Part shown: piece after piece, positions 17,923 through 26,803 of the stretch
How the letters are laid out: the number at the start of each line of letters is the position of its first letter
How positions within the stretch are numbered: position 1 is the first letter of the stretch
Assembly (NCBI RefSeq): GCF_014841115.1
Contig: NZ_JACYTP010000001.1
Location: 62,001 to 126,000, forward strand
Direction of reading: 5' to 3'
DNA: 64,000 nt
Source: Photobacterium arenosum
GTDB lineage: Bacteria > Pseudomonadota > Gammaproteobacteria > Enterobacterales > Vibrionaceae
The notes under the pieces: model-generated
What the model was told of the DNA's origin: nothing
The model's database searches: none
What the model saw: only the letters and a program-made list of their open reading frames with translations
Made by a program: the position numbers and the translations under genes

Positions 17923-18390
17923 TTACAGCTTTTCGGATGCAGTATCGGCAGTTTCCGTTGAAGGTGAACTTGCAATGTTATGAGGCGTTTCTTGTTCAAA
18001 ATAAGAGAGATCACGGACATTTTTCTGAGTCACAATTGCACTGAACAGCGCGAGAACAAATGCAATGGCAAAAAAGCCTTTTTCATTCAGGGCCAGTGTA
18101 TCGGCGTTCCACAGACCAATGACCATTAACGCACAGGCGATAGCCACACAGGCAATCACCAGCATTTTATATGCGCTGGTGACTTTAATGCCTTCCATTT
18201 CATCCCGTACCGTCTTTTGTAAAGTGATCACACTGAACAGGCCAAAGAGCATGACAACAAGATAGTAGCCTTTTTCATTGAGCTGAAGACCGGCATTCAG
18301 TAATCCGATGGCATAGGCACATAGTGCAATCGCGAGTGCCGCCCACGATGTGAACACGAACGCTTTGGTTGGCTTTAAAGATGAGTTCAT
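17923..18390 (-). CDS. YiaA/YiaB-family inner membrane protein
   Basis: 155 residues with two repeated modules, each made of two hydrophobic helices around an LNEKGYY/LNEKGFF loop: AGLQLNEKGYYLVVMLFGLF then TLQKTVRD, and DTLALNEKGFFAIAFVLALF then TQKNVRD. This internal duplication is the hallmark of YiaAB two-helix proteins. Four membrane segments are predicted, with a polar C-terminal tail rich in S, T and E. Function of the family is unknown. Monocistronic, with a terminator at 17854. Confidence 0.85.
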   Translation of the reverse strand: MNSSLKPTKAFVFTSWAALAIALCAYAIGLLNAGLQLNEKGYYLVVMLFGLFSVITLQKTVRDEMEGIKVTSAYKMLVIACVAIACALMVIGLWNADTLALNEKGFFAIAFVLALFSAIVTQKNVRDLSYFEQETPHNIASSPSTETADTASEKL

Positions 18391-18523
18391 TTTGTACCTT
18401 TAAGTAAGAAAACAAGATCGTGACGAAACGGTTAATACTGTAATCAGCTCTTTCAGATAGGCGACTGCATAATGGATGAATGTTTAATGGAATTTTTATC
18501 TATTATAAGCGCTATGTAAGCTT

Positions 18524-19117
18524 TTATTTGTCATACGGCGAACCAGGAAACGGAGTATCGGAGGCTTCGCCAGTGCCGTCGAAGAGTAATACGATCTGAG
18601 TGGCATCATTTGACTGATGAATAACCCATCCATTGGGGTCAGCATTTTCTTTCGGGCTGCAGTCCATACGATAAGAAAAGCAATTCATAGTGTAATACAG
18701 TCTAACGCGTGGGCCGTCTACAATTAAGTGTAGTGTTGTATTAAATGTCTTATGGTTTTTGTAGTAATTACGCAGTGCTTCAATTTTTTGCTTGGCCAGA
18801 TTGCTGTCAATGGGTGAAGAGATGCGATAAAAATTAATCAATTCATCTTCGTCAGCATGATATTTGGCCCAATACCCGTCAATGTATTTAGGAATTCCAA
18901 TACTGCCGATATCTGCACTAGCTCCCGAATAGCTACTTACTGCACCATGAGCAAAACTGGCTCCCCCACCTTGTGTATCTTTTATGTACATCCTTTTGAT
19001 GCTGTGATCGCCGGATGTACTGCCTGCCGTGCCAATCGAGGCAATTGGTGCTGAGGTATTTGAACAGCCTGTAAACAGGCTGCAAATAATGGGTATGATG
19101 AAGCGTTTGCTATTCAT
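18524..19117 (-). CDS. Lipoprotein, probable immunity protein to the adjacent Tle1-like effector (copy 2)
   Basis: 197 residues. A lipobox LFTGC places the lipidated cysteine at residue 18, so the mature protein is likely membrane-anchored in the periplasm, where Tle1 immunity proteins act. The body is about two-thirds identical to the neighbouring lipoprotein, rising to near identity over the last 75-90 residues (NCFSYRMDCSPKENADPNGW and LLFDGTGEASDTPFPGSPYD). The two genes overlap by ATGA. No enzymatic motifs are seen. Immunity function is inferred from linkage to a DUF2235 lipase; resemblance to the DUF3304 immunity family is only suggestive. Confidence 0.75.
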   Translation of the reverse strand: MNSKRFIIPIICSLFTGCSNTSAPIASIGTAGSTSGDHSIKRMYIKDTQGGGASFAHGAVSSYSGASADIGSIGIPKYIDGYWAKYHADEDELINFYRISSPIDSNLAKQKIEALRNYYKNHKTFNTTLHLIVDGPRVRLYYTMNCFSYRMDCSPKENADPNGWVIHQSNDATQIVLLFDGTGEASDTPFPGSPYDK

Positions 19118-19740
19118 TTATCGTAAGGTGAGCCAGGAAACGGAGTATCGGAGGCTTCGCCAGTGCCGTCGAAGAGTAATACGAGCTGAGTGGCATCATT
19201 TGACTGATGAATAACCCAGCCATTGGGGTCAGCATTTTCTTTCGGGCTGCAGTCCATACGATAAGAAAAGCAATTCATTGTGTAATACAGTCTAACACGT
19301 GGACCATCAACAATCAGATGCATACTGGTGTTAAAAGTTTTATGGTTTTTGTAGTAATTACGCAGTGTTTCAATTTTTTGCTTTGCCAGATTACTGTCAA
19401 TAGTTTTACTAATACGATAAAAAGCCGCAAAACCATCTTTATCCGCATTATATTTAGCCCAATAACCGTCTACATACATAGGTATACCAATGCTTCCGAT
19501 ATCTGCACTTTTACCTGGATAACTGCTTACTGCACCATATCCAAAGCCAGCATTTGCACCTGTCGTATCTTTTACATTCATTACTCTAATACTGTGGTAA
19601 CCAGTGGTGCTGCCTGCATTACCAATTTTGGCTATTGTTGTCGTTGCTTCAGAATATGAGCAACCGAATAAAGTAGCTACAAAGGTATATGTAATCAAGA
19701 GTTTAAGCATTGTCAAAAACCTGTCTTTCAATTTCGTCAT
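19114..19740 (-). CDS. Lipoprotein, probable immunity protein to the adjacent Tle1-like effector (copy 1)
   Basis: Signal peptide with lipobox LFGC, then a mature domain homologous to the next gene (GYHSIRVMNVKDTTGANAGF, SADIGSIGIP, GYWAKYNAD). I set the start at ATG 19740, which has AGCAGGA 6 bases upstream; ATG 19746 abuts that site, and ATG 19710 would give an 8-base overlap (ATGCTTAA) with the effector stop. All three keep the signal peptide. The start lies inside the 3' end of the effector gene, so the two are translationally coupled, as expected for toxin and antidote. It could instead be an accessory lipoprotein of the effector. Confidence 0.75.
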   Translation of the reverse strand: MTKLKDRFLTMLKLLITYTFVATLFGCSYSEATTTIAKIGNAGSTTGYHSIRVMNVKDTTGANAGFGYGAVSSYPGKSADIGSIGIPMYVDGYWAKYNADKDGFAAFYRISKTIDSNLAKQKIETLRNYYKNHKTFNTSMHLIVDGPRVRLYYTMNCFSYRMDCSPKENADPNGWVIHQSNDATQLVLLFDGTGEASDTPFPGSPYDK

Positions 19741-22312
19741 CGTCATTCCTGCTGGGTCGATTCACCAGCCATTCATAGCTTGAATTCCAGCCCGGGTTGA
19801 TCATCGTATCGTGTGGACGATGGATTAAAACATGTCCATTTTGTTCAATTTCATGTAGCCAATCAGCAGGTTGAATTGTACCTAAAGGTTTTAGCCGTAA
19901 TTTATTCCAAAGCTTCTTCACATTGTTATCAGTTTGAAAATCAGCAGGCTGAATATAATCAAGCTCTTCCCATTGAATTCCGGAAAGTGCTGCTTGCTGT
20001 TTCATTCTTTCTTGAGTCAAACCAGACAGTGCATTGTTTACTGGTTGTAGCCGATAGTAATACAGTACGGCCTTATCTCTTTTAATAGCTCCATACTGTC
20101 CATATTTCGTCATACAATGTGTTTTCCAGTCCTTTTCCCTTTGTGTTCTGACATATTCAATGTGAGCGACCATGCTGGCATCAGGATGTTTTCGGATCTC
20201 GGTATAACCCTTATTGGTATGAATATATTTTCCTTCAAATGATTCTGATTTTACAAGCTCACGATTAAATGTGGTATCGACAGGCAGACCATAGCGTTCA
20301 TGTAACCCTTGCTTTCCATACTGTTCAATCGATGAGTAGCCTCCGCCAACATCAGAATGCGCACCAGGGAAGACTTCCTCATAAAAGTTATCTGGTAGTG
20401 TACCGCTGGTTTTCAGTGTCGTTAATGGAAAATTCACTCTGTATTCATGATGTGCGCACAACTGCACAACCCGCTGTGCAGAGTCAAGTGTTAGCCGGAG
20501 TTGAAATTCGCCTTCATCTTCATTACCTGGCCAGTAAAAGGAGCCGACGGTGTCAAACAGTCCAAGAAAACGAACGCTTACACTACGTGAAAGATCGATT
20601 TCATATCCTGTGTTTTCGTCGAATTTTTCTGCTTTTTCTGTTCCTAACAAATTAGGGGTGATGGTAACTGGATTACCGTTAACTCTTTTACGTGAGTAGT
20701 CTGGGAAGCCTGCTTTTAATGCATTAACGAAATGACGTGATAAAGCGGCCCCTCTACTGAAACCAAAGACGTCAAACTCTAAGTGTGTAATATCAACATA
20801 GATGTTTTTAGTGTTTAACTGGTCAACTATAGATGCTAATTGAGATATCATGCTTTGCCACTTGCTTAGTGCGCCTGTTTTATGCCAGACCCCTAATCCC
20901 ATGCCGATACCTGATTCGTCGTCACCAGTATCAATTAGAGTTGGATCTTGATGCGCACCATCGACCGTTCCCACACCTGAGACATAAATAGCATAAGATT
21001 TACCTTCTTCTTGCGGATAAGCCTCATACAACCGCCCAATATTCGAACGGGACTTGTTGCCATAGGTCTCTTTATACAAGTCATTGTCTTTGTTCTGGCC
21101 GGTGCCGTCGAAGAATACGCCGATTCGCAGGATGCGCTGTTTTACCTGCGTAGTATTGACGACAGGTGTATGGGCGAGAATTTTACTGTTCGCCTGAATA
21201 TGCAGCAGGTCCGGCATCATGTAGCGCTGGTTGTAGGTGCCCCACACATTACCAAAAGGATAAGCTTTTCCTGTTTCTATGTCGGTGAGTGGAGAGGGGG
21301 CATCGGGTTGTTTGGGCTGCGTGTTACTGCTCAGCTCGGTGATTTGTAAAGTATCGCCGATTTGTAATTTAAGGGGATCATCGTTGTACTGAGGGTTCAG
21401 ATCCAGTAATTGCTTGGCAGTAAGACCGTATTGTTCTGCAATATCCGGCCAGCTTTCACGTTGTCGGGTATCAGACCGCATTTTGACTGTGTGATGTGTT
21501 TTCGCGGCGGCGTTTTCTGACGGTGCGGTTTCCTGAGTGCTGCGCTCAAGTAGTGGCTGCGTGCGGCTGGCGACAATACTCTGCATATCCAGCGCAACGG
21601 CATGCTCTTGCAGCCAGGCCGGTGAGAGTTTGGCAAACTCGTCGTCAGAGAGCTTTTGTTTGCGAAACAGTATGTACTGGTCTGAGACGGGCTGCCCTTC
21701 GATTTTATAAGGCAGCAGCAGGCTGCTGTAATGATGATCAGACAATAATTCGTCGGTCAGTGTTGTGGCGTCAGAGCGGGTAAATTGAAAGCTCCACCTG
21801 TCATCACCGGTCAGTTTACATTCTTTAGCCAGCTTGCTGTCGCAAAAATAATAGAAGTAGCCAAGGGTGGGCCAACCAAGCCATTTTTCCAATTGCACGG
21901 CTAACTTTACCGGTACAAATTCTGCGTTAATGTGGCCGGTGTTTATTGGCTGAGGCTGAATGGTATAAGAGGAGGCTAAGCCCGCCTGCTGGAAAACCTC
22001 GTGCAAAAGGTGTTTTTCTTCCTGTTCAATACAGTAAGCAGTCAGTACGCTGTGTCCACTCTTTCCCGGTGACTTTTCCCAGCTCGTCACCGCCTTTTCT
22101 GTGGCGGTACGTTTCAGGAGCCAGCAGCCAACCTGCAAGCTGCTGAGTTCATCGAGAGAACAATAAATCAGCAGGTTACATGCGTACTCAGCGACAGGTT
22201 GCTGAGTCTTATTAGATGCAGTGACTGATGGTTTGTTCGACGAGCTATAATCTTCCAGTGGTTTATAACCCGCTTTTACAAACCTTTTGGGTTTATTGTT
22301 AATAAGCGACAT
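19703..22312 (-). CDS. Tle1-family (DUF2235) lipase effector with LysM-like segment, probable T6SS effector
   Basis: 869 residues. Residues 1-250 form a domain I do not recognise, with several aromatic and cysteine residues. Residues 285-325 read as a LysM module (SWPDIAEQYGLTAKQLLDLN ... LQIGDTLQI). From about 395 a DUF2235 alpha/beta hydrolase begins with IGVFFDGTGQNKDND; the nucleophile is Ser519 in FGFSRGAA, and candidate Asp587 (LFDTVGS) and His652 (GAHSDVGGGY) complete the triad. This is the Tle1 phospholipase pattern of type VI secretion effectors. There is no signal peptide. No vgrG, hcp or PAAR gene lies nearby, so delivery would depend on a T6SS elsewhere. Two lipoprotein genes follow in the same operon. 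Confidence 0.85.
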   Translation of the reverse strand: MSLINNKPKRFVKAGYKPLEDYSSSNKPSVTASNKTQQPVAEYACNLLIYCSLDELSSLQVGCWLLKRTATEKAVTSWEKSPGKSGHSVLTAYCIEQEEKHLLHEVFQQAGLASSYTIQPQPINTGHINAEFVPVKLAVQLEKWLGWPTLGYFYYFCDSKLAKECKLTGDDRWSFQFTRSDATTLTDELLSDHHYSSLLLPYKIEGQPVSDQYILFRKQKLSDDEFAKLSPAWLQEHAVALDMQSIVASRTQPLLERSTQETAPSENAAAKTHHTVKMRSDTRQRESWPDIAEQYGLTAKQLLDLNPQYNDDPLKLQIGDTLQITELSSNTQPKQPDAPSPLTDIETGKAYPFGNVWGTYNQRYMMPDLLHIQANSKILAHTPVVNTTQVKQRILRIGVFFDGTGQNKDNDLYKETYGNKSRSNIGRLYEAYPQEEGKSYAIYVSGVGTVDGAHQDPTLIDTGDDESGIGMGLGVWHKTGALSKWQSMISQLASIVDQLNTKNIYVDITHLEFDVFGFSRGAALSRHFVNALKAGFPDYSRKRVNGNPVTITPNLLGTEKAEKFDENTGYEIDLSRSVSVRFLGLFDTVGSFYWPGNEDEGEFQLRLTLDSAQRVVQLCAHHEYRVNFPLTTLKTSGTLPDNFYEEVFPGAHSDVGGGYSSIEQYGKQGLHERYGLPVDTTFNRELVKSESFEGKYIHTNKGYTEIRKHPDASMVAHIEYVRTQREKDWKTHCMTKYGQYGAIKRDKAVLYYYRLQPVNNALSGLTQERMKQQAALSGIQWEELDYIQPADFQTDNNVKKLWNKLRLKPLGTIQPADWLHEIEQNGHVLIHRPHDTMINPGWNSSYEWLVNRPSRNDDDEIERQVFDNA

Positions 22313-22680
22313 AGTGTTTTTATCGAAGAGACCAAAGAATGTCTGGCGATTGTACAGGTGTAACTTATTGATGTGAATGGCTTATTTTTAGGTTAAGTGT
22401 CGTTTTCCCCTGTCATTTTCACTCTTTTTGCAGGTATTTTTTAAACTGCAGAGCGGTTCGCAAAAAGATTAAATGTTAAGTGTGAAAATGCGCTCAAGGT
22501 CATAAACATTCTGGTATACGAGGTATGAGTTGAGTGTATGCGTTCATAACGGCATAAAAATGGATGAATATACATTCTGAATCCTGATATGTGCTATCAG
22601 AATTATGCGTTAGTCACTATGCCAAGAAAGGCGTAGGGTGTACTGAAATGTTTAGACGCTATTCAGTATGAGGGCAAGAT
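22313..22680. other. Intergenic region between the effector and the GST gene
   Basis: 368 bases, AT-rich, divergent promoters expected. I see no open frame, strong repeat or recognisable operator in it. Confidence 0.4.
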
Positions 22681-23346
22681 ATGCAATTGATTATCGGCAA
22701 TAAAAACTATTCAAGCTGGTCTTTTCGTGGCTGGCTGATGCTGGTTCAGAATGGTATACCTTTTAATGAAAATAAGCTCACGCTGTTTACCGACAATTTT
22801 TACCGAACGCTGGAAGTTTACTCGCCGGCCGCGAAAGTACCTGTGCTAATTGATGGTGATGTCACGGTTTGGGATTCGCTGGCGATATGTGAATACGTAA
22901 ATGAAACTTATTGTCAGGGACGTGCCTGGCCGCAGGGTAACGCAGAACGAGCGAAAGCGCGGGCAATCAGTTGTGAGATGCACTCAGGCTTTACTGCACT
23001 GCGCAATGAAATGCCGATGAACTGCCGTGCCCGACGGCATGTTGAGTTGTCTGAGGCGGCGCAGAATGATGTCGCCCGGATTGATCAGATCTGGCGTGAA
23101 CAGATGCTGAAATACAGTGACAATGGTGGCTGGCTGTTTGGTGAGTGGAGTATCGCTGATTGTATGTTTGCGCCTGTCGTACTTCGCTTTAAAACCTATG
23201 GCATTGAAGTGTCCGATCTCAGCAAGCTCTATATGGATAAAGTGTTGCAGTCGGCATCGGTGAAAGCCTGGCTGAAAGAAGCATTGCTGGAAACCGATAT
23301 TGTGCCGGAAGATGAAGCGGGTACAGACGTTGCACAGAGGGTTTGA
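22681..23346 (+). CDS. Glutathione S-transferase family protein
   Basis: 221 residues. The thioredoxin-like N-terminal domain has the probable catalytic serine region NKNYSSWSFRGWLML and the cis-proline glutathione-binding motif AKVPVLIDGDVTVWDSLAI. The all-helical C-terminal domain has the N-capping motif WSIADCMFAPVVLRF. This resembles the YfcF/zeta-like bacterial GSTs active on small electrophiles or peroxides. Monocistronic; no neighbouring substrate pathway suggests a specific role. Confidence 0.88.
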   Translation: MQLIIGNKNYSSWSFRGWLMLVQNGIPFNENKLTLFTDNFYRTLEVYSPAAKVPVLIDGDVTVWDSLAICEYVNETYCQGRAWPQGNAERAKARAISCEMHSGFTALRNEMPMNCRARRHVELSEAAQNDVARIDQIWREQMLKYSDNGGWLFGEWSIADCMFAPVVLRFKTYGIEVSDLSKLYMDKVLQSASVKAWLKEALLETDIVPEDEAGTDVAQRV

Positions 23347-23492
23347 TTTAGCCTCGGTTTCCCTCTCAATGTTTAGAGAGGGAGATCGGAAGATAATTCT
23401 TCTCACTGGTAAGCAGACTCCGTGGTAAACTCCCGCGCTTGATGTAGGGGCAGCTCTACTTTTACCGCGTTCAGATCAACCAGGGGCGATAC

Positions 23493-24686
23493 ATGCCATT
23501 TTCTACTCTCGGACTTAGTGCACCACTGAATAAAGCAGTGGCCGAACTGGGTTACACAAAACCGACAACGATTCAGGCGAAAGCCATTCCTGTGATACTG
23601 GAAGGGCAGAATCTTATTGCTGCCGCCCAGACAGGTACAGGTAAAACAGCCAGTTTTGTGTTGCCAATACTGGAAAGACTGAGTCAAGGTCAGACCCAGC
23701 GTAAAAAGCGCGTTCGTGCCCTAATTCTGGTGCCAACCCGCGAGCTGGCGATGCAGGTGGAAGAAAAGGTCACCCATTACGGTAAGCACCTTGGTTTAAC
23801 GTCGCTGGCGATGTACGGCGGTGTCGATGAGCAGCAGCAAAAGCAACGTCTGATCGACGGTGTGGATGTGCTGGTAGCCACTCCGGGCCGTTTAATTGAT
23901 ATGTATGGTCAGCGTGCCGTGTATTTCGAAGAAATCGAGATGGTGGTGCTGGATGAAGCGGACCGGATGCTGGATATGGGCTTTATTGAAGCCATCAACA
24001 AGATCCTGGATCGTCTGCCAGACAATAGTCAGTTTTTGCTGTTTTCTGCCACCTTGTCGAACAAGGTGCGGGATCTGGCAAAATCGGTTGTCAATAACCC
24101 GTATGAAATAAGCATCGCGGCCAATCAGGCATCAAAAGCGAATATTTCACAATGGTTAATAACGGTTGATAAAGACAAAAAATCTGCGCTCCTGAGTCAT
24201 TTGATTCAGGAGAATCAGTGGGATCAGGCATTGATCTTCATAGAAACCAAGCACGGCGCAGCGAAACTGGCCTCTCAACTGGAAAAGCGCGGTATTGAAG
24301 CCGAAGCGTTTCACAGTGGCCGCAGCCAGGCTATACGTGCTCAATTGCTGGCGGATTTTAAAGCAGGCAAGATCAAATACCTGATAGCGACTGGCGTCGG
24401 CGCCCGTGGTATCGACATTGAAGAATTATCACGTGTGGTCAATTACGATTTGCCATTCCCGGCAGATGAGTATGTACACCGTATTGGCCGAACCGGCCGT
24501 GTAGATGCGACAGGTGAAGCGATCTCTTTTGTGTCAAAAGATAACTTCAAAAACCTGTGCATGATCGAAAGTCGTCTTGGACATTTGATTGAGCGTCGGG
24601 AAGTCGAAGGTTTTGCGCCGAAAAAACCTGTGCCGGTGACTGTGCTCAATTACGTCCCGAAAAACAAACGCCCCCAAAAAGACTGA
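23493..24686 (+). CDS. DEAD-box RNA helicase, RhlE-like
   Basis: 397 residues with the full set of helicase motifs: Q motif (FSTLGLSAPL), AQTGTGKT, PTRELA, TPGRLID, DEAD, SAT, and the C-terminal YVHRIGRTGR. The tail is short and ends in a basic KNKRPQKD. Motif V reads ATGVGARGIDI, where most family members have TD-hA-RG-D with an aspartate, so a normally acidic position is glycine here. Length and the short tail suggest a minimal RhlE-type helicase in ribosome assembly or mRNA decay. GGGGCG precedes the ATG. A hairpin follows at 24722. Confidence 0.93.
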   Translation: MPFSTLGLSAPLNKAVAELGYTKPTTIQAKAIPVILEGQNLIAAAQTGTGKTASFVLPILERLSQGQTQRKKRVRALILVPTRELAMQVEEKVTHYGKHLGLTSLAMYGGVDEQQQKQRLIDGVDVLVATPGRLIDMYGQRAVYFEEIEMVVLDEADRMLDMGFIEAINKILDRLPDNSQFLLFSATLSNKVRDLAKSVVNNPYEISIAANQASKANISQWLITVDKDKKSALLSHLIQENQWDQALIFIETKHGAAKLASQLEKRGIEAEAFHSGRSQAIRAQLLADFKAGKIKYLIATGVGARGIDIEELSRVVNYDLPFPADEYVHRIGRTGRVDATGEAISFVSKDNFKNLCMIESRLGHLIERREVEGFAPKKPVPVTVLNYVPKNKRPQKD

Positions 24687-24721
24687 TGCAAGGCTGATAT
24701 TGTTGTCACTTCTTATTTATT

Positions 24722-24759
24722 AGCGATACGCCCTGGCCGGACAGTCAGGGCGTATTGCT
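24722..24759. terminator. Strong hairpin between converging helicase and lipase foldase genes
   Basis: A 14-bp stem (24722-24735 with 24746-24759, one G-T pair) lies between converging genes. There is no clear T run on either strand, so it may act through processing or rho. Confidence 0.55.
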
Positions 24760-24775
24760 ATTCACTCTCGCTGGG

Positions 24776-25645
24776 TTACTGAACTGGCGTGACTGATTGA
24801 GTCTCCCGGATAGATTCCAGAGCTTGAACACGGCGGATCTGGCTGGCAGTAAATGTGGTCTGCCTGAGGTCATTCAGCGCCTGCTGCTCTTCCTCCTTCG
24901 CCAGGTTGTTATCCGCTAAAATTGCATCCCGCTGCTGAAAATAGTGCTCCAGCTTGGTTTGAAATGCTTCCCGTGCTTTGCGCAAAGTTACCAGTCTGTC
25001 AGCGGCTTCAGGCCCCACTAATGCTTGCTGTTTCAGGTATCTGTCCTGTTCCTCTAGCGAGTTTGTAGCTTGCAGCTGCGACAACACGGCGGCATTTCGG
25101 TAGCTCTGCTGCATGACAGGTGGAAGGGTATTGATTTCCTGCTCCCAGGCATTGTAGTAATCGTCCTGATTGATTATGTGATCTTTTAATTCAAGCTGCC
25201 GTAAGGCGAGTTGGCGCTGCATATTTTCTTCGCCAAACAGCCTTTGCTGTTCTTCGATACTGAAAAATGCAGACTGGATTTGCATCACCTGCTCGTTCAA
25301 TCGCTGCAGGCTTTCAGTATTTAATGGATGCCTGTTGTCAGGGTTAAGATTGCTCAGTGCCGCCCGATATTGAATGAATCGCTCGAACAAGTCGTTGTCC
25401 AGCTGATAAGCCTCCGGCTGTCCGGTATTGTAAGTGTTGAAATGTGTCTTTAGTGTTTCTAGATCTGCCTCGCCAAGTCCCGACAGAAAATAATCAAAAG
25501 TATCGCGAGATGAATAAGTGTCTACCTTTGTGTCTTGCTGGGAAGGCACTTGCATAACGGGTGTATCGGAGGTCGTTGGGTAGTAGAAACAGACCGCACT
25601 CGCTGCTGCAACTACACCTATGAGTGAAAGTACGGTCTTTTTCAT
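24776..25645 (-). CDS. lifO: Lipase-specific foldase (lipase chaperone)
   Basis: 289 residues. An N-terminal membrane anchor (residues 3-22, VLSLIGVVAAASAVCF) leads to a short variable linker and the foldase motif RDTFDYFLSGLGE, which matches the RxxFDY-(F/C)-LS signature of Lif proteins. The rest is helical with many Q and E residues, as in the headphone-shaped foldase that wraps the lipase in the periplasm. It lies directly behind the lipase gene (3-base gap), the standard lip-lif arrangement. Confidence 0.93.
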   Translation of the reverse strand: MKKTVLSLIGVVAAASAVCFYYPTTSDTPVMQVPSQQDTKVDTYSSRDTFDYFLSGLGEADLETLKTHFNTYNTGQPEAYQLDNDLFERFIQYRAALSNLNPDNRHPLNTESLQRLNEQVMQIQSAFFSIEEQQRLFGEENMQRQLALRQLELKDHIINQDDYYNAWEQEINTLPPVMQQSYRNAAVLSQLQATNSLEEQDRYLKQQALVGPEAADRLVTLRKAREAFQTKLEHYFQQRDAILADNNLAKEEEQQALNDLRQTTFTASQIRRVQALESIRETQSVTPVQ

Positions 25646-25648
25646 TAT

Positions 25649-26590
25649 TTATAAGCCTTGTAGCTGTAAACGGTTCGCATGCTGGCGGTAAAGTGTGGTG
25701 GGCGCGGTTTCGAACAAATGCGTAATGCCCAGCAAACCGTTGATTTCATCGAGATGATTCATCTTATAATCATCACGTATCACTTTGCCCAGGTGCGAAC
25801 TGCAACGGCCTACCAGACCATCATTCGGTTCGTCAAATGCCAGACCTAATACAGCCATTGCGGCATCGGTCGGGTCCAGCGCATTGGTGAAGTTACCTGT
25901 ACCGCTCCACGAGAAGTAATACACGCCATTGTCAGCGATATAGTCTCCTTCACCGCATCGGGTGGTGGGGATACCTTCCGGATACTTCTGGTTAAATGCC
26001 AGCGAGCCTTCAGTGGTGAGAGCAGCCAGTGATTCAAGCGGATCTTGCGGTAATTCACTGCCGCCGGATAGAAGGTTGATCAAGGTGACCAGTCCCTGTG
26101 CCAGTTTAACGGCGATGCCTTCCGGCAGGGAGTTTTCCGGTATCGTGCCCCGGACAATATCAGCAATGCGCGAACCTTTATTCACACCGCCGATACTGGT
26201 TACAGAAGCAACCAGTTCAGGTGCAACTGAAGCGACGTAGCGGGCGGTCGGGCCCCCGTGGCTGTGTCCGATCAGGTTCACTTTTTCAGCGCCGCTGATG
26301 GCCAGCACGTCTTCCACTTGCGCCAATAGCTGCTCACCGCGTAATTCGCTACTGTTTGTGGCAGAGACCTGGGCAACATAGACGGTCGCGCCGTCTTTAT
26401 TGAGCGCATGTGGAATACCGTAGAAATAATCAATTCCAGCCAGGGAATCAAAACCAAACAAACCATGAACCAGTACGATGGGGTATTGGGTTTCTGTGTA
26501 GCCTTTTTCTGACACACCAGCAGTACTGGTACCTGCCTGACTGGTAAAGGTTGCGATACAGCAGATGAATAAGCTGATTAACTGTTTCAT
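25649..26590 (-). CDS. lip: Secreted triacylglycerol lipase (family I)
   Basis: 313 residues from ATG 26590, which has AAGGAG 7 bases upstream (GTG 26596 is too close to it). Sec signal peptide ending near TFTSQAG. The mature enzyme begins YPIVLVHGLFGFDSL (oxyanion hole), has the nucleophile elbow LIGHSHGG, and carries two cysteines (RCGEGD and GRCSSHLG) that match the disulfide of foldase-dependent family I.1/I.2 lipases. DPTDAAMAVLGLAFDEPNDG supplies the probable catalytic aspartate and calcium site. Likely secreted through the type II system after LifO-assisted folding. Confidence 0.94.
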   Translation of the reverse strand: MKQLISLFICCIATFTSQAGTSTAGVSEKGYTETQYPIVLVHGLFGFDSLAGIDYFYGIPHALNKDGATVYVAQVSATNSSELRGEQLLAQVEDVLAISGAEKVNLIGHSHGGPTARYVASVAPELVASVTSIGGVNKGSRIADIVRGTIPENSLPEGIAVKLAQGLVTLINLLSGGSELPQDPLESLAALTTEGSLAFNQKYPEGIPTTRCGEGDYIADNGVYYFSWSGTGNFTNALDPTDAAMAVLGLAFDEPNDGLVGRCSSHLGKVIRDDYKMNHLDEINGLLGITHLFETAPTTLYRQHANRLQLQGL

Positions 26591-26803
26591 TGTCACACTC
26601 CTTGTTAGACCTCCGATGAGTTGGAATCATAGTGGCAAATTTCAGCCCCGCCTCATGGGTGTTTCTCATTTGTGATCATTGTTTTATTTTTGTTGCATAT
26701 TTGTGTCTTTGTAAGAGGCTGCTTTTCATCTGTCATCACTCCACTTAGAATCACTTTGCTCAGTAAACTCTTCGTTGTCTTTAGTTACCAAAAGGAAGCC
26801 GCA

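Noticed and set aside
18524..19740. Assignment of the two lipoproteins to the DUF3304 immunity family
   Set aside because: The resemblance is only in general layout; I could not find enough matching motif positions to name the family.
23361..23382. CCCTCTC/GAGAGGG hairpin after the GST gene
   Set aside because: Only a 7-bp stem and no T run, so I do not call it a terminator.
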